Source: Ferruginibacter sp. HRS2-29 | Lineage (GTDB): Bacteria > Bacteroidota > Bacteroidia > Chitinophagales > Chitinophagaceae | NCBI RefSeq assembly: GCF_024343615.1 | Contig: NZ_RJUB01000023.1 | Span: forward strand, 1-37,597 | Length of the DNA: 37,597 nucleotides | Direction of reading: 5' to 3' | Notes under the pieces: model-generated | The model's input: only the letters and a program-made list of their open reading frames with translations | The model's database searches: none | What the model was told of the DNA's origin: nothing | Shown here: piece after piece, positions 17,310 through 26,965 of the stretch | How positions within the stretch are numbered: position 1 is the stretch's first letter | Layout: the number at the start of each line of letters is the position of its first letter | Translations under genes and position numbers: made by a program

Positions 17310-17340
17310 GAAAAGATGTGCAATATTGTCAGTCGAGCGG

Positions 17341-17457
17341 GAATTACGAATTATCAATTACGAATTACGAATGGGTTATCCGGTTTGAAATGCTGACAGT
17401 AAAGGAAGTCATAGATCATGACCTCCCTCATAATTTGTAATTCGTAATTCGTAATTG
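17341..17457. repeat. AATTACGAAT-type palindrome between GtrA gene and dnaK
   Basis: Left arm: several AATTACGAAT words. Right arm: TAATTCGTAATTCGTAATTG. The middle holds GTCAT-AGATC-ATGAC. It ends two bases before the GtrA stop codon. Same word family at 22914-22952, 25770-25785 and 26020-26050. Confidence 0.85.
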
Positions 17458-17459
17458 TT

Positions 17460-17930
17460 TTATCCTTTGGAGCGGAACGTGAAATGTTTCTGCGTAAGAT
17501 AGCTAAACGAAATCACTACCACCGACGCCATGATCTGGGCGACGAATTCCTGGATATGGAGGATCTCTACAAATAAACGCAGTATGAAGTAGTTGATGCA
17601 GAGATTGACCAGGAACGAAACGCCATACCTGAATAGCTGGATCCTGGCCCTGAGGTTGCTTTCGGTAAAAACAAGGAATTTATTGAAGATAAAACCGACG
17701 AGGTATGAAACGATCGCCGAGAGAAAAAGTGCCGCATTGTGCGGTTTCAATACCACGAAGCCGAAGTCCACGTTTTTGTTGTTGAAATAAATCAGCCCCA
17801 GCAGATATACCGTCAGTCCGATGAGCGTATTTGCTCCCCCGCAGGCCGCATAGCGGAACGTCTGCAAGGGCATCAACCTGCGGAAAGGCGGATAGAAGAA
17901 ATCGATAATGTTGGTGAGGAGTTTTCTCAT
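17460..17930 (-). CDS. GtrA-family membrane protein
   Basis: 156 aa with four predicted transmembrane helices (about 35-52, 65-90, 100-118, 125-148). The pattern FRYAACGGANTLIGLTVYLLG at the start and YLTQKHFTFRSKG at the end is typical of GtrA (PF04138). Family members take part in transfer or flipping of lipid-linked sugars for cell-surface polysaccharides. No glycosyltransferase partner is adjacent, so the substrate is open. Confidence 0.93.
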   Translation of the reverse strand: MRKLLTNIIDFFYPPFRRLMPLQTFRYAACGGANTLIGLTVYLLGLIYFNNKNVDFGFVVLKPHNAALFLSAIVSYLVGFIFNKFLVFTESNLRARIQLFRYGVSFLVNLCINYFILRLFVEILHIQEFVAQIMASVVVISFSYLTQKHFTFRSKG

Positions 17931-17955
17931 TTTTTACATTGGCGCAAAACTAGGG

Positions 17956-18001
17956 AAATAACCACAGAGTTAACGGAGGCAAACACAGAGTTTCACAGAG
18001 T
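17956..18001. repeat. CACAGAG-word repeat upstream of the GtrA gene
   Basis: Three CACAGAG words (ACCACAGAGTTAACGG, AACACAGAGTTTCACAGAG) in 46 bases. No complementary arm is visible. It lies in a 215-base spacer between GtrA and the beta-barrel-like gene. Confidence 0.6.
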
Positions 18002-18040
18002 ATCTCCCTTTTTCTTCAAACTTTATGTTACTGTGTAATT

Positions 18041-18077
18041 AAAAAACGGGAAGAAATCTTTTCCGATATCCTTCCCG
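18041..18077 (-). terminator. Probable intrinsic terminator after the beta-barrel-like gene
   Basis: Minus strand CGGGAAG (18077-18071), 17-base loop, CTTCCCG (18053-18047), then six T. It lies about 70 bases after the stop. A CATACAT tandem (18115-18147) fills the interval. Confidence 0.7.
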
Positions 18078-18145
18078 CTTACCTCAAAGTAAAATATTTA
18101 GCCAGATGCCTGATCATACACAGATCATACATCATACATCATACA

Positions 18146-18619
18146 TTAAAAAACATACCTGATCGCCAATCCACCCCAGTTACCGTTGAATCCGTTGCCA
18201 TAGTTGTTGCCGAATTCAAAGGATGGCTGCCAGTCGAGTGACAGGTTGATCGGAGCTTCACGGATCTTGTAATCAAGCCCCAGTACACCATCCACACCCA
18301 CGGAAGAACCTCCGCCGTATTTGGTATTATAAAAGCCTACGTGTGCACCCGGACCAATATACCATTTCAATCCCGGAGCCCCGTTGATATCGCCGTGTAT
18401 TTCATACAAACCGGTGATACGTGTACCCCTGTTCCAGAAATACCCTATCCCTTCGATAGCATTCTTATCCGTTACAAAATGTTTGATGGAAACTGCCCCC
18501 GGGTAAAACTTAACACCCAGTGCTGTCCGGTAATCATGTGAGCCGATGTTGCTCTGTGCAGTTGCCGATCCAATTCCGATCATCAGTATCAATGCCACTG
18601 CTAAAAAATTCTTTTTCAT
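18146..18619 (-). CDS. Small outer-membrane beta-barrel-like protein
   Basis: 157 aa from the ATG at 18619 (MKKNFLAVALILMIGIGSATAQ), which gives a good signal peptide. The longer ORF to 18676 lacks one. The mature part alternates polar and aromatic residues in short strands, with glycine turns, and ends NGNWGGLAIRYVF with a C-terminal Phe, as in outer-membrane barrels. There may be six to eight strands. Function unknown. It is likely to be transcribed alone, with a terminator at 18041-18077. Confidence 0.75.
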   Translation of the reverse strand: MKKNFLAVALILMIGIGSATAQSNIGSHDYRTALGVKFYPGAVSIKHFVTDKNAIEGIGYFWNRGTRITGLYEIHGDINGAPGLKWYIGPGAHVGFYNTKYGGGSSVGVDGVLGLDYKIREAPINLSLDWQPSFEFGNNYGNGFNGNWGGLAIRYVF

Positions 18620-18700
18620 ACAATTGTTGTTTTTTTGATTTGCGTTCAAAGTTCTATCGTTGATTGTAAATACCATGCCAAAAAAATGTTAAGGGTGAAA

Positions 18701-18808
18701 ATGACGACAGACGACAGAGGGCAGACCACAGACCAGAGACGACAGATAACTTGCCGTAGACAACTCAAGGTCAGTAATCGTACGGTCGTCTGTGGTCGGT
18801 GGTCTGCG
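18701..18808. repeat. GACGACAGACC-type inverted repeat
   Basis: Left arm 18703-18746 (GACGACAG, GCAGACCACAGACC, GAGACGACAG) pairs with 18784-18808 (GGTCGTCTGTGGTC, GGTGGTCTGCG), loop about 37 bases. Single arms of the same family lie at 14021-14087 and 23106-23137. Confidence 0.8.
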
Positions 18809-18916
18809 CTACCTGGTGAATAATTTTCTTTTCCTTACCCCAAATGTGGATGATGGTGAACAATGCTGATTTTTTTATCTCACCCAAGGCATACCCATCC
18901 TATACCTTTAAAGCAC

Positions 18917-18973
18917 CGAGAGCGAATCTACAACGAATCTATAGCTTATAGATTCGTTGTAGATTCGCTCTCG
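18917..18973. repeat. Perfect palindrome, 27-base arms, 3-base loop
   Basis: 18917-18943 and 18947-18973 are exact reverse complements around GCT (arm begins CGAGAGCGAATC and ends GAATCTATA). Within the arm GCGAATCTA/ACGAATCTA is itself a near-duplicate. It lies 45 bases after the ABC-F stop. Neither side has a T-tract. Confidence 0.95.
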
Positions 18974-19017
18974 ATAGTAGTATTGTATACTTGTCGCGGC
19001 CTTAACCCGGGCAATGG

Positions 19018-20876
<1,859 letters not shown>

Positions 20877-20891
20877 ACTTGCCCTTCCTTT

Positions 20892-20919
20892 AGAAATTCC
20901 TCTATTAATTGTACTTTTG
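20892..20919 (+). promoter_or_regulatory. Candidate argS promoter placing the start at the ATG
   Basis: TACTTTTG (20912-20919) is an exact TAnnTTTG -7 box; TTTAG about 18 bases upstream is close to the TTTG -33 box. Transcription would begin about 5 bases on, at or next to the ATG at 20925, so the mRNA may be leaderless. Confidence 0.5.
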
Positions 20920-20924
20920 CAGAT

Positions 20925-22916
20925 ATGTCCTTAATATACAATATTCAATCTTCCGTGATCAAAAGCCTTTCCTCGTTATTCGGACAGGAGTTTACGGAAT
21001 CGGATTTCCAGATAAACCAGACCAAGCCTGAATTTGAAGGTGATTATACCGTTGTTTTGTTTTCCTTGCTGAAAAAAACAGGCAAAGCGCCTCAGGCGCT
21101 GGGCGAAGAACTGGGCAACTACCTGGTGGCGGAATATCCCGGCCTTTTTGAAAAATACAATATCATCAAAGGTTTCCTCAACCTGGCGGTGCCGGATAGC
21201 TACTGGCTGGAACTGCTTAATACTTATTACGACAACCTCTCTTTTGGCCGGCAGGCAGCCAATGGTAGAAAAGTGATGGTAGAATATTCTTCCCCCAATA
21301 CCAACAAACCATTGCACCTCGGGCATTTGCGCAACAATTTTTTAGGCTGGAGCGTGGCCGAAATACTCAAGGCCCAAGGTTTTGAAGTGCTGAAAAGCAG
21401 CATAGTCAATGATCGTGGCATGCATATCTGCAAGAGCATGATCGCCTGGGAGAAATGGGGCAATGGCGAAACACCGGAATCTTCCGGCAAAAAGGGCGAT
21501 CACCTGGTAGGTGATTTTTACGTGATGTTTGAAAATGAACTGAGGAGACAGGCGGCAGAACTGAAAGTGAGGGAAGATGCCGGCGATATCAGCCATTACG
21601 ATGAAGCCCAGCAGCACAAGCTGATCGAATTGCAGCAGCATCGCAACAAATTGCTGGAAGACAAAGGCTACTCCGCTGTTGCTGAAAACCTGGCTCAGCT
21701 GGACGCAGGTGCCCATAAAGAAAGACAGGAACTGGAGAGCCGGAAGGAATACAAGATCATCAAAGAAAAGATAGCCAAGATAGATGCCGAAATGATGGAA
21801 ACCCGCAGGGGCGCTACTCCCATCATGGCGGAAGTAAAGCAGATGCTGATCGACTGGGAAGCCGGAAAGCCGGAAGTGATAGACCTGTGGAAGATGATGA
21901 ATGGCTGGGTATACAAGGGCATGGACGTGACGTACAAGCTGATCGGCAGCGATTTTGACAAGACTTACTACGAAAGCAATACCTATCTTTTAGGAAAAGA
22001 TATCGTACAGGAAGGCCTGGAAAAAGGCATCTTCTTCCGCAAACCCGACAGCAGTGTATGGATTGACCTGACTGCCGATGGACTGGACGAAAAGCTGGTG
22101 CTGCGCAAAGATGGCACTTCTGTATACATCACGCAGGATATCGGCCTTGCCAGGCAAAAACACGACGAATACAATATCGACAAGAGCATTTACGTCATAG
22201 GCAATGAGCAGAATTATCACATGAAAGTGCTCAGGCTCATCTGCCAGAAGCTGGGTTTGTCGTATGCGGATGATATTTATCACCTGAGTTATGGTATGGT
22301 GGAATTGCCGGAAGGCGCCAAGATGAAGAGCCGGGAAGGAACTGTGGTGGATGCAGACGATATCGTAGCCGAAATGGAAAGGGAAGCCCAGGCCAAGACG
22401 GAAGAATTGGGAAAAGTGAAAGATTTTACTCCCGGAGAACTGGCTGAATTGTATCACATCATCGGCCTCGGGGCATTGAAATTCTTCCTGCTAAGGGTAG
22501 ATCCGAAGAACACGATAGAGTTTGATCCAACCAAAACAATCGACTTTGTAGGATTCACGGCTCCGTTCATACAATACAACTATGCAAGGATTAAATCAGT
22601 ATTGAGGAAAAATGAATTGCAAAAAAACATACATTTGCCACTTGATTTTTTGCCTCTCGAAAAAGAACTGATCGCTTCTATTGAAAAGTACCCTGTAATT
22701 ATCAGGCAGGCCAGCGAGGAACTGAACCCTTCGGCGATAGCGTTATATATATATGACATCGCCAAGACCTTCAGCTCGTTTTTTGCCGAACATTCTATTG
22801 CCAATGCCGAAACAGCTGAAAAGCGGGAATTGCGTTTACGCATCTCCACGATGACAGCCAACGTGATCAAAAGCGGGATGCGCCTGCTGGGAATTGATGT
22901 GCCGGAAAGAATGTAA
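20925..22916 (+). CDS. argS: Arginyl-tRNA synthetase
   Basis: 663 aa, class I. The N-terminal Add-1 domain is about 1-110 (FEGDYTVVLFSLLKK). The catalytic domain starts at VMVEYSSPNTNKPLHLGHLRNN, with HLGH at 131-134 replacing HIGH. KMKSREG at 466-472 stands in the KMSKS position. The C-terminal helical anticodon-binding domain is about 540-663 (APFIQYNYARIKSVL, GMRLLGIDVPERM). It charges tRNA-Arg in the cytoplasm. Relative to the Bacteroidota ArgRS I know (about 595 aa), there is an extra highly charged helical stretch at about 212-300 (rich in E/K/Q/R). The stop codon falls in an AATTACGAAT repeat. Confidence 0.98.
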   Translation: MSLIYNIQSSVIKSLSSLFGQEFTESDFQINQTKPEFEGDYTVVLFSLLKKTGKAPQALGEELGNYLVAEYPGLFEKYNIIKGFLNLAVPDSYWLELLNTYYDNLSFGRQAANGRKVMVEYSSPNTNKPLHLGHLRNNFLGWSVAEILKAQGFEVLKSSIVNDRGMHICKSMIAWEKWGNGETPESSGKKGDHLVGDFYVMFENELRRQAAELKVREDAGDISHYDEAQQHKLIELQQHRNKLLEDKGYSAVAENLAQLDAGAHKERQELESRKEYKIIKEKIAKIDAEMMETRRGATPIMAEVKQMLIDWEAGKPEVIDLWKMMNGWVYKGMDVTYKLIGSDFDKTYYESNTYLLGKDIVQEGLEKGIFFRKPDSSVWIDLTADGLDEKLVLRKDGTSVYITQDIGLARQKHDEYNIDKSIYVIGNEQNYHMKVLRLICQKLGLSYADDIYHLSYGMVELPEGAKMKSREGTVVDADDIVAEMEREAQAKTEELGKVKDFTPGELAELYHIIGLGALKFFLLRVDPKNTIEFDPTKTIDFVGFTAPFIQYNYARIKSVLRKNELQKNIHLPLDFLPLEKELIASIEKYPVIIRQASEELNPSAIALYIYDIAKTFSSFFAEHSIANAETAEKRELRLRISTMTANVIKSGMRLLGIDVPERM

Positions 22917-23150
22917 TTCAATTACGAATGTTGAATTACGAATTAAGAATGTAGGTATGTGCCTGTGCTTGCCCCGTCGAATGGCAGGGGGCGCGGACGA
23001 TATGTTCGGGAAATAAAATTAGGTTTTATAACGTCGGGTGCATCCTGTTGCATCCGGTTCGGGAGCGTTCCCGTAAAACAATAAACTAACAAGTAGTATG
23101 AATCACGGTCGCCGGTTGTCCGTCGTCTGTGGTCAGTTCAATAAATTCTT
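22914..23150. repeat. Spacer between argS and pfkA with two repeat fragments
   Basis: 22914-22952 has AATTACGAAT/GAATTACGAATTAAGAAT words beginning at the argS stop. 23106-23137 has GGTTGTCCGTCGTCTGTGG, the reverse arm of the GACGACAGACC family. Between them I see no gene, only a short hairpin CGGGAGCGTTCCCG at about 23060. Confidence 0.7.
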
Positions 23151-24131
23151 ATGACAAAAAAAGTAACAAAGATCGGCGTTTTATGCAGCGGTGGCGATAG
23201 CCCGGGCATGAACGCGGCCATCAGGGCTGTAGTACGTACGGGTATCTATCACGGACTGGAAGTATATGGCGTCATGCGTGGATACAGCGGTATGGTGGAA
23301 GATGATATCGTAAAGATGGAAAGCCGCAGTGTGGCCAACATCATCCAACGCGGTGGTACAATTTTGAAGACAGCCCGTTGCAAGGAATTTTACACGCCCG
23401 AAGGAAGGCAGATCGCTTACAACAACCTGAAGAAAAAAGGCATCAACGGGCTGGTAGTATTGGGGGGCGATGGCAGTTTCAAAGGCGCCCAGACTTTCAG
23501 CAATGAATTCGACATTCCATGTATCGGTTTGCCCGGTACAATTGATAAAGACATTGCCGGTACTGAATTTACCATCGGTTTTGATACTGCCGTGAATACG
23601 GCGGTAGAAGCGATCGATAAGATCAGGGATACGGCCGATGCACACGATCGCCTGTTCATCATTGAAGTGATGGGCCGCGATGCCGGTTATATCGCATTAC
23701 ACAGCGGTATCGCCACAGGTGCCGAAAACATACTGATCCCTGAAAAGAAAACCGATATCGACCGGGTCATCAAATCCCTGCAGGAAAAAGAAAAAAGGAA
23801 AAAGCTGGTGAACCTCATCGTTGTAGCCGAAGGTGAAGATGGTGGTGCGGATCAGCTGGCAAAAACGATCAAGGAAAAAGTTCCGGGCCTGGAAACCAGG
23901 GTTTGTATCCTTGGGCATATTCAACGCGGAGGATCCCCTACCTGTATGGACAGGCTCATTGCCAGCCGTATGGGCTACCACGCTGTGGAATGCCTGATAG
24001 AAGGCCGCCACAACGTATTCGTTGGTATCGTGAACAACCGTATCAATTATATTCCGCTGAACGAAGCGGTGAAGAAGAAACAGCGGATCAGTGATGAGTG
24101 GATGGACATCGTGCGGATATTGTCTACGTAA
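23151..24131 (+). CDS. pfkA: ATP-dependent 6-phosphofructokinase
   Basis: 326 aa. It phosphorylates fructose 6-phosphate to fructose 1,6-bisphosphate. Visible motifs: GGDSPGMN (14-21), GGDGS (105-109; the Gly after Asp is typical of ATP rather than PPi users), and the catalytic loop PGTIDKD (128-134, D132 as base), followed by TIGFDTAVNTAVEAIDKIRDTA. VMGRDAGY at about 172 and HIQRGGSPTCMDR bind the sugar phosphate. The length is that of the bacterial tetrameric enzyme. pyk follows on the same strand after a 147-base palindromic spacer, pairing two irreversible glycolytic steps. Confidence 0.98.
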   Translation: MTKKVTKIGVLCSGGDSPGMNAAIRAVVRTGIYHGLEVYGVMRGYSGMVEDDIVKMESRSVANIIQRGGTILKTARCKEFYTPEGRQIAYNNLKKKGINGLVVLGGDGSFKGAQTFSNEFDIPCIGLPGTIDKDIAGTEFTIGFDTAVNTAVEAIDKIRDTADAHDRLFIIEVMGRDAGYIALHSGIATGAENILIPEKKTDIDRVIKSLQEKEKRKKLVNLIVVAEGEDGGADQLAKTIKEKVPGLETRVCILGHIQRGGSPTCMDRLIASRMGYHAVECLIEGRHNVFVGIVNNRINYIPLNEAVKKKQRISDEWMDIVRILST

Positions 24132-24133
24132 AT

Positions 24134-24253
24134 TTTAATTGATAATGGATAACCGGATAATGAATAATGCCTTCGGGTGGAATTTCATTCGAAGTTTGAG
24201 AATAGTTTAAACCGAAAGTATCATTATCAATTATCCATTAACCTATTATCCAT
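24134..24253. repeat. ATGGATAAT-type imperfect palindrome between pfkA and pyk
   Basis: Left: TTGATAATGGATAACC and GGATAATGAATAATGCC with CTTCGGG. Right: ACCGAAAGTATCATTATC, AATTATCCATTAACC and TATTATCCAT. It is related to 8584-8683 by the shared ATGGATAAT and CTTTCGGT/ACCGAAAG words. Confidence 0.82.
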
Positions 24254-24278
24254 ATAAATAACAAACCAAAAATAAGTC

Positions 24279-25769
24279 ATGAGTAAAAATGTAAGTAAAT
24301 ACCTGCATACGCAGATGGACAGGGAGGCGGGTATTTCGCATTCACAAAAAAGAACCAAGATCGTAGCTACCGTAGGCCCGGCCTGCGATACATACGAAAA
24401 ATTACTGGAGCTGGTGAAAGCCGGGGTAAACGTTTTCAGGCTTAATTTTTCTCATGGTTCGCATGAAGACAAACAAAAGATCATTGCCCATATTCGTGAG
24501 ATCACGAAAAAAGAACCTTACAACATCGCGATCCTCGCGGATCTGCAGGGGCCGAAACTAAGGGTCGGCGACCTGGAAGATGGAAAGCTGTTATTGAAGT
24601 CGGGCGACAAATTTATTTTCACTACAGAAAAAATGGTAGGTACAAAAGAGAAGATCTATGTCTCCTACCCTAACCTTGCCAAAGACCTCAAACTTGGTGA
24701 GCGTGTGTTTCTCGATGATGGCAAGATGGAACTGAAAGTAGAAGAGATCCTCAACGATAAAGAAATCCTGGTAAGCGTAACACTGGGCGGGTTGCTGACT
24801 CCTAAAAAAGGGGTGAACCTTCCGGATAGTGCATTGACCATGCCTTCGCTGACGGAAAAAGATAAAGAAGATTTCGAATTCATCATGACGCAGGATCTGG
24901 ACTGGCTGGCCCTTTCTTTTGTAAGAAAAGCCGAAGACATCGTAAGCCTCAAAAAGATGGTGAAAGCAAAAGGCAGCAAGATAAAAGTGATCTCGAAGAT
25001 CGAGATGCCGGAAGCCTTGAAGAACCTGCGTGATATCATTATCGAAAGTGATGGTATCATGATCGCACGTGGTGATCTTGGTGTGGAAATCCCTATCGAA
25101 CAGGTGCCTGTTGTACAAAAAGATATCATCCGCAAATGTATGCACAGGGCAAAACCGGTGATCGTGGCAACGCAGATGATGGAAAGTATGATCGACCGTA
25201 CCAAGCCTAACCGCAGTGAGGTGAGCGACGTTGCCAACGCTGTACTGGAAGGTACCGATGCGGTAATGCTGAGTGGCGAAACAGCCACCGGTTCTTATCC
25301 GGCACTGGTGGTGGAAACGATGAGCAAGATCATCCTGGAAGTAGAAAAGACCGTTTACAATTTCGACAGGGAAGATATATTGACACCTCAGCCCCACTCG
25401 CCTTCTTTTCTGAGTGATGCTATTTGTTACAGCGCCTGCAACCTTGCAAAAGATGCACAGGCCAATGCATTGATCGGGATGACACAAAGTGGTTACACAG
25501 CATTCATGCTGAGCAGCTACCGCCCGAAAGCGCCGCTGTACATTTTCAGTAAAGAAAGAAGTCTTATCAATCAGTTGAGCCTTAGCTGGGGCGTGCGTGC
25601 ATTCTTTTATGAAGAAGAAGAAAGCCTGGATGACATCATTTTCGACCAGATCAATATTTTGAAAGAAAGAGGATTTGTGAGAAAAGATGATATCATTATC
25701 AATACTGGTAGTACGCCGGTAAAAGATCATCTGCCAACAAATATTATTAAGATCACAAGGGTCAGTTAA
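24279..25769 (+). CDS. pyk: Pyruvate kinase
   Basis: 496 aa. It converts phosphoenolpyruvate and ADP to pyruvate and ATP. The N-terminal barrel starts at RTKIVATVGPACDTYE; FRLNFSHGSHEDK is the first active-site strand. A B domain (about 92-185) carries VFLDDGKM. ISKIEMPEAL supplies the catalytic Lys/Glu and IMIARGDLGVEIP the ADP/metal site; MMESM...PNRSEVSDVANAVLEGTDAVMLSGETA is the family signature. The C-terminal regulatory domain ends at LPTNIIKITRVS. There is no extra PEP-utilising domain. Length is normal. It stands next to pfkA. Confidence 0.98.
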   Translation: MSKNVSKYLHTQMDREAGISHSQKRTKIVATVGPACDTYEKLLELVKAGVNVFRLNFSHGSHEDKQKIIAHIREITKKEPYNIAILADLQGPKLRVGDLEDGKLLLKSGDKFIFTTEKMVGTKEKIYVSYPNLAKDLKLGERVFLDDGKMELKVEEILNDKEILVSVTLGGLLTPKKGVNLPDSALTMPSLTEKDKEDFEFIMTQDLDWLALSFVRKAEDIVSLKKMVKAKGSKIKVISKIEMPEALKNLRDIIIESDGIMIARGDLGVEIPIEQVPVVQKDIIRKCMHRAKPVIVATQMMESMIDRTKPNRSEVSDVANAVLEGTDAVMLSGETATGSYPALVVETMSKIILEVEKTVYNFDREDILTPQPHSPSFLSDAICYSACNLAKDAQANALIGMTQSGYTAFMLSSYRPKAPLYIFSKERSLINQLSLSWGVRAFFYEEEESLDDIIFDQINILKERGFVRKDDIIINTGSTPVKDHLPTNIIKITRVS

Positions 25770-26050
25770 ATAATTACGAATGCTGACCGGAGAAGATTGA
25801 TGCGAAAGAATAAATCGCAGATTTCAAAGGGATGAAAGAGATTACACAGATGGTTTTTACTTCGTAAAAACAAAAATGCAGTTTATAAGAAATTGAATGA
25901 CTTTAAAAGTTCAATATCTCATAAACTGCATTTTCATTTTGCGACAGCAAAATGATCTGTGTAATCTCTTTCATCCCTTTGAAATCTGCGATCTTGCCTT
26001 CCCATCAATCTTCGTTTGCATTCGTAATTCGTAATTAATCATTCATAATT
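25770..26050. repeat. Nested palindrome with a four-way-junction core (copy 1)
   Basis: It fills the gap between pyk and DUF1761. The outer arms are AATTACGAATGC and GAAGATTGATG words at both ends. The core is 25814-25992. P1: 25814-25851 pairs perfectly with 25955-25992 (38 bp). P2: 25853-25860/25864-25871 (GTTTTTAC-TTC-GTAAAAAC). P3: 25873-25886/25921-25934 (AAAATGCAGTTTAT). P4: 25935-25942/25947-25954 (CATTTTGC-GACA-GCAAAATG). The helices meet with at most one unpaired base each, a closed four-way junction. The P3 tip contains ACTTTAAAAGT. Confidence 0.92.
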
Positions 26051-26052
26051 GC

Positions 26053-26475
26053 TTAAGTCCAGCTGCAGATTATTATACCGGCCAATACAGTCCCTGCTAT
26101 CGTGTAGCCGCCATTTATCAGATGCAATCCCAATGGTCTTTGTTCGTACAAATAAGAAATGCTAATGGCTGTAGCGCCAGATAAACCTGTAAGTCCCCCA
26201 AGTTTGATTCCGCTCATCCATCCGCCATTGATATCCAGTTTGGCACGCAAAACAGCGATGCCTGCACTTGCGATCAGCATCAACACGAATGATGTAAGCA
26301 TTATGCCACCGATTCCTTTTTTTGCGCCGGTCTTGTTGGGATCGATGCCTACGTAGGTAAGCCATTTAGGGGCAAACAATAATCTGGAATACCACAATGC
26401 CCCTAACATGAAGTAGGCAAGTCCGCCGCAAAAAGCAGCGATCCAGTTGATCTCGTCGAGAAATGCTGTGTCCAT
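26053..26475 (-). CDS. DUF1761 domain membrane protein
   Basis: 140 aa from ATG 26475 (MDTAFLDEINWIAAFCGG); the ORF to 26532 has no better start. Four predicted transmembrane helices are at about 10-30, 53-73, 83-103 and 115-137, with ALWYSRLLFAPKWL after the first, as in DUF1761. The function is unknown. It is convergent with pyk across a nested palindrome, and a long minisatellite lies upstream. Confidence 0.85.
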   Translation of the reverse strand: MDTAFLDEINWIAAFCGGLAYFMLGALWYSRLLFAPKWLTYVGIDPNKTGAKKGIGGIMLTSFVLMLIASAGIAVLRAKLDINGGWMSGIKLGGLTGLSGATAISISYLYEQRPLGLHLINGGYTIAGTVLAGIIICSWT

Positions 26476-26548
26476 AAAAGTTGTTTTGATTTTTAGATAA
26501 TGAAATCTACAATTAGTTTGGAATATTGTCAAGTATAGTTTGGAAGCG

Positions 26549-26765
26549 TACCGCGGGTTGACTACCCTGGGTTGACTACCGCGGGTTGACTACCGCGGGT
26601 TGACTACCGAAGGTTGACTACCGAGGTTGACTACCGAAGGTTGACTACCGAGGTTGACTACCGAAGGTTGACTACCGAAGGTTGACTACCGAGGTTGACT
26701 ACCGAAGGTTGACTACCGAGGTTGACTACCGAGGGTTGACTACCGAAGGTTGACTACCGCGGGTT
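26549..26765. repeat. Minisatellite B, 15 units of GGTTGACTACC with 13- and 14-base periods
   Basis: Fifteen copies of GTTGACTACC separated by GCGG, GAAG, GAG, GAGG or CTGG. The 13-base (GAG) and 14-base (GAAG) units alternate irregularly. The array runs directly into copy 2 of the four-way palindrome, replacing its outer left flank. It is the same repeat as at 5851-5962. Confidence 0.95.
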
Positions 26766-26926
26766 TCAAACGGATGAAGGAAATTGCACAGATTGCTTTT
26801 ACTTCATAAAAAACGAAAATGCAGTTTACAAGAAAATGATCATTAAATGTTCAGCATCTTGTAAACTGCATTTTCATTTTGCGATAGCAAACTAATCTGT
26901 GCAATCCCCTTCATCCCTTTGAAATC
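26762..26926. repeat. Four-way-junction palindrome (copy 2)
   Basis: P1: 26762-26794 / 26894-26926, 33 pairs with about 4 mismatches. P2: TTTTA-CTTCA-TAAAA at 26797-26811. P3: 26815-26832 / 26858-26875, 18 perfect pairs. P4: TTTGC-GATA-GCAAA at 26878-26891. Architecture and order equal copy 1, with paired substitutions (A-T to G-C in P1, T-A to C-G in P3). It lies between the minisatellite and the NTF2-like gene. Confidence 0.9.
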
Positions 26927-26965
26927 TGTGATCTATCTATCCGCTTTGATCCCCCTTCTTAATTC

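Noticed and set aside
18917..18973. Palindrome as intrinsic terminator of the ABC-F gene
   Set aside because: No T-tract follows on the minus strand, and the arms are far longer than usual terminator stems.
24591..25730. 379-aa minus-strand ORF
   Set aside because: Complement of pyruvate kinase; rich in H/F/C as expected of a shadow.
26549..26765. CRISPR array
   Set aside because: Units are 13-14 bases, directly joined without unique spacers; no cas genes in the window.
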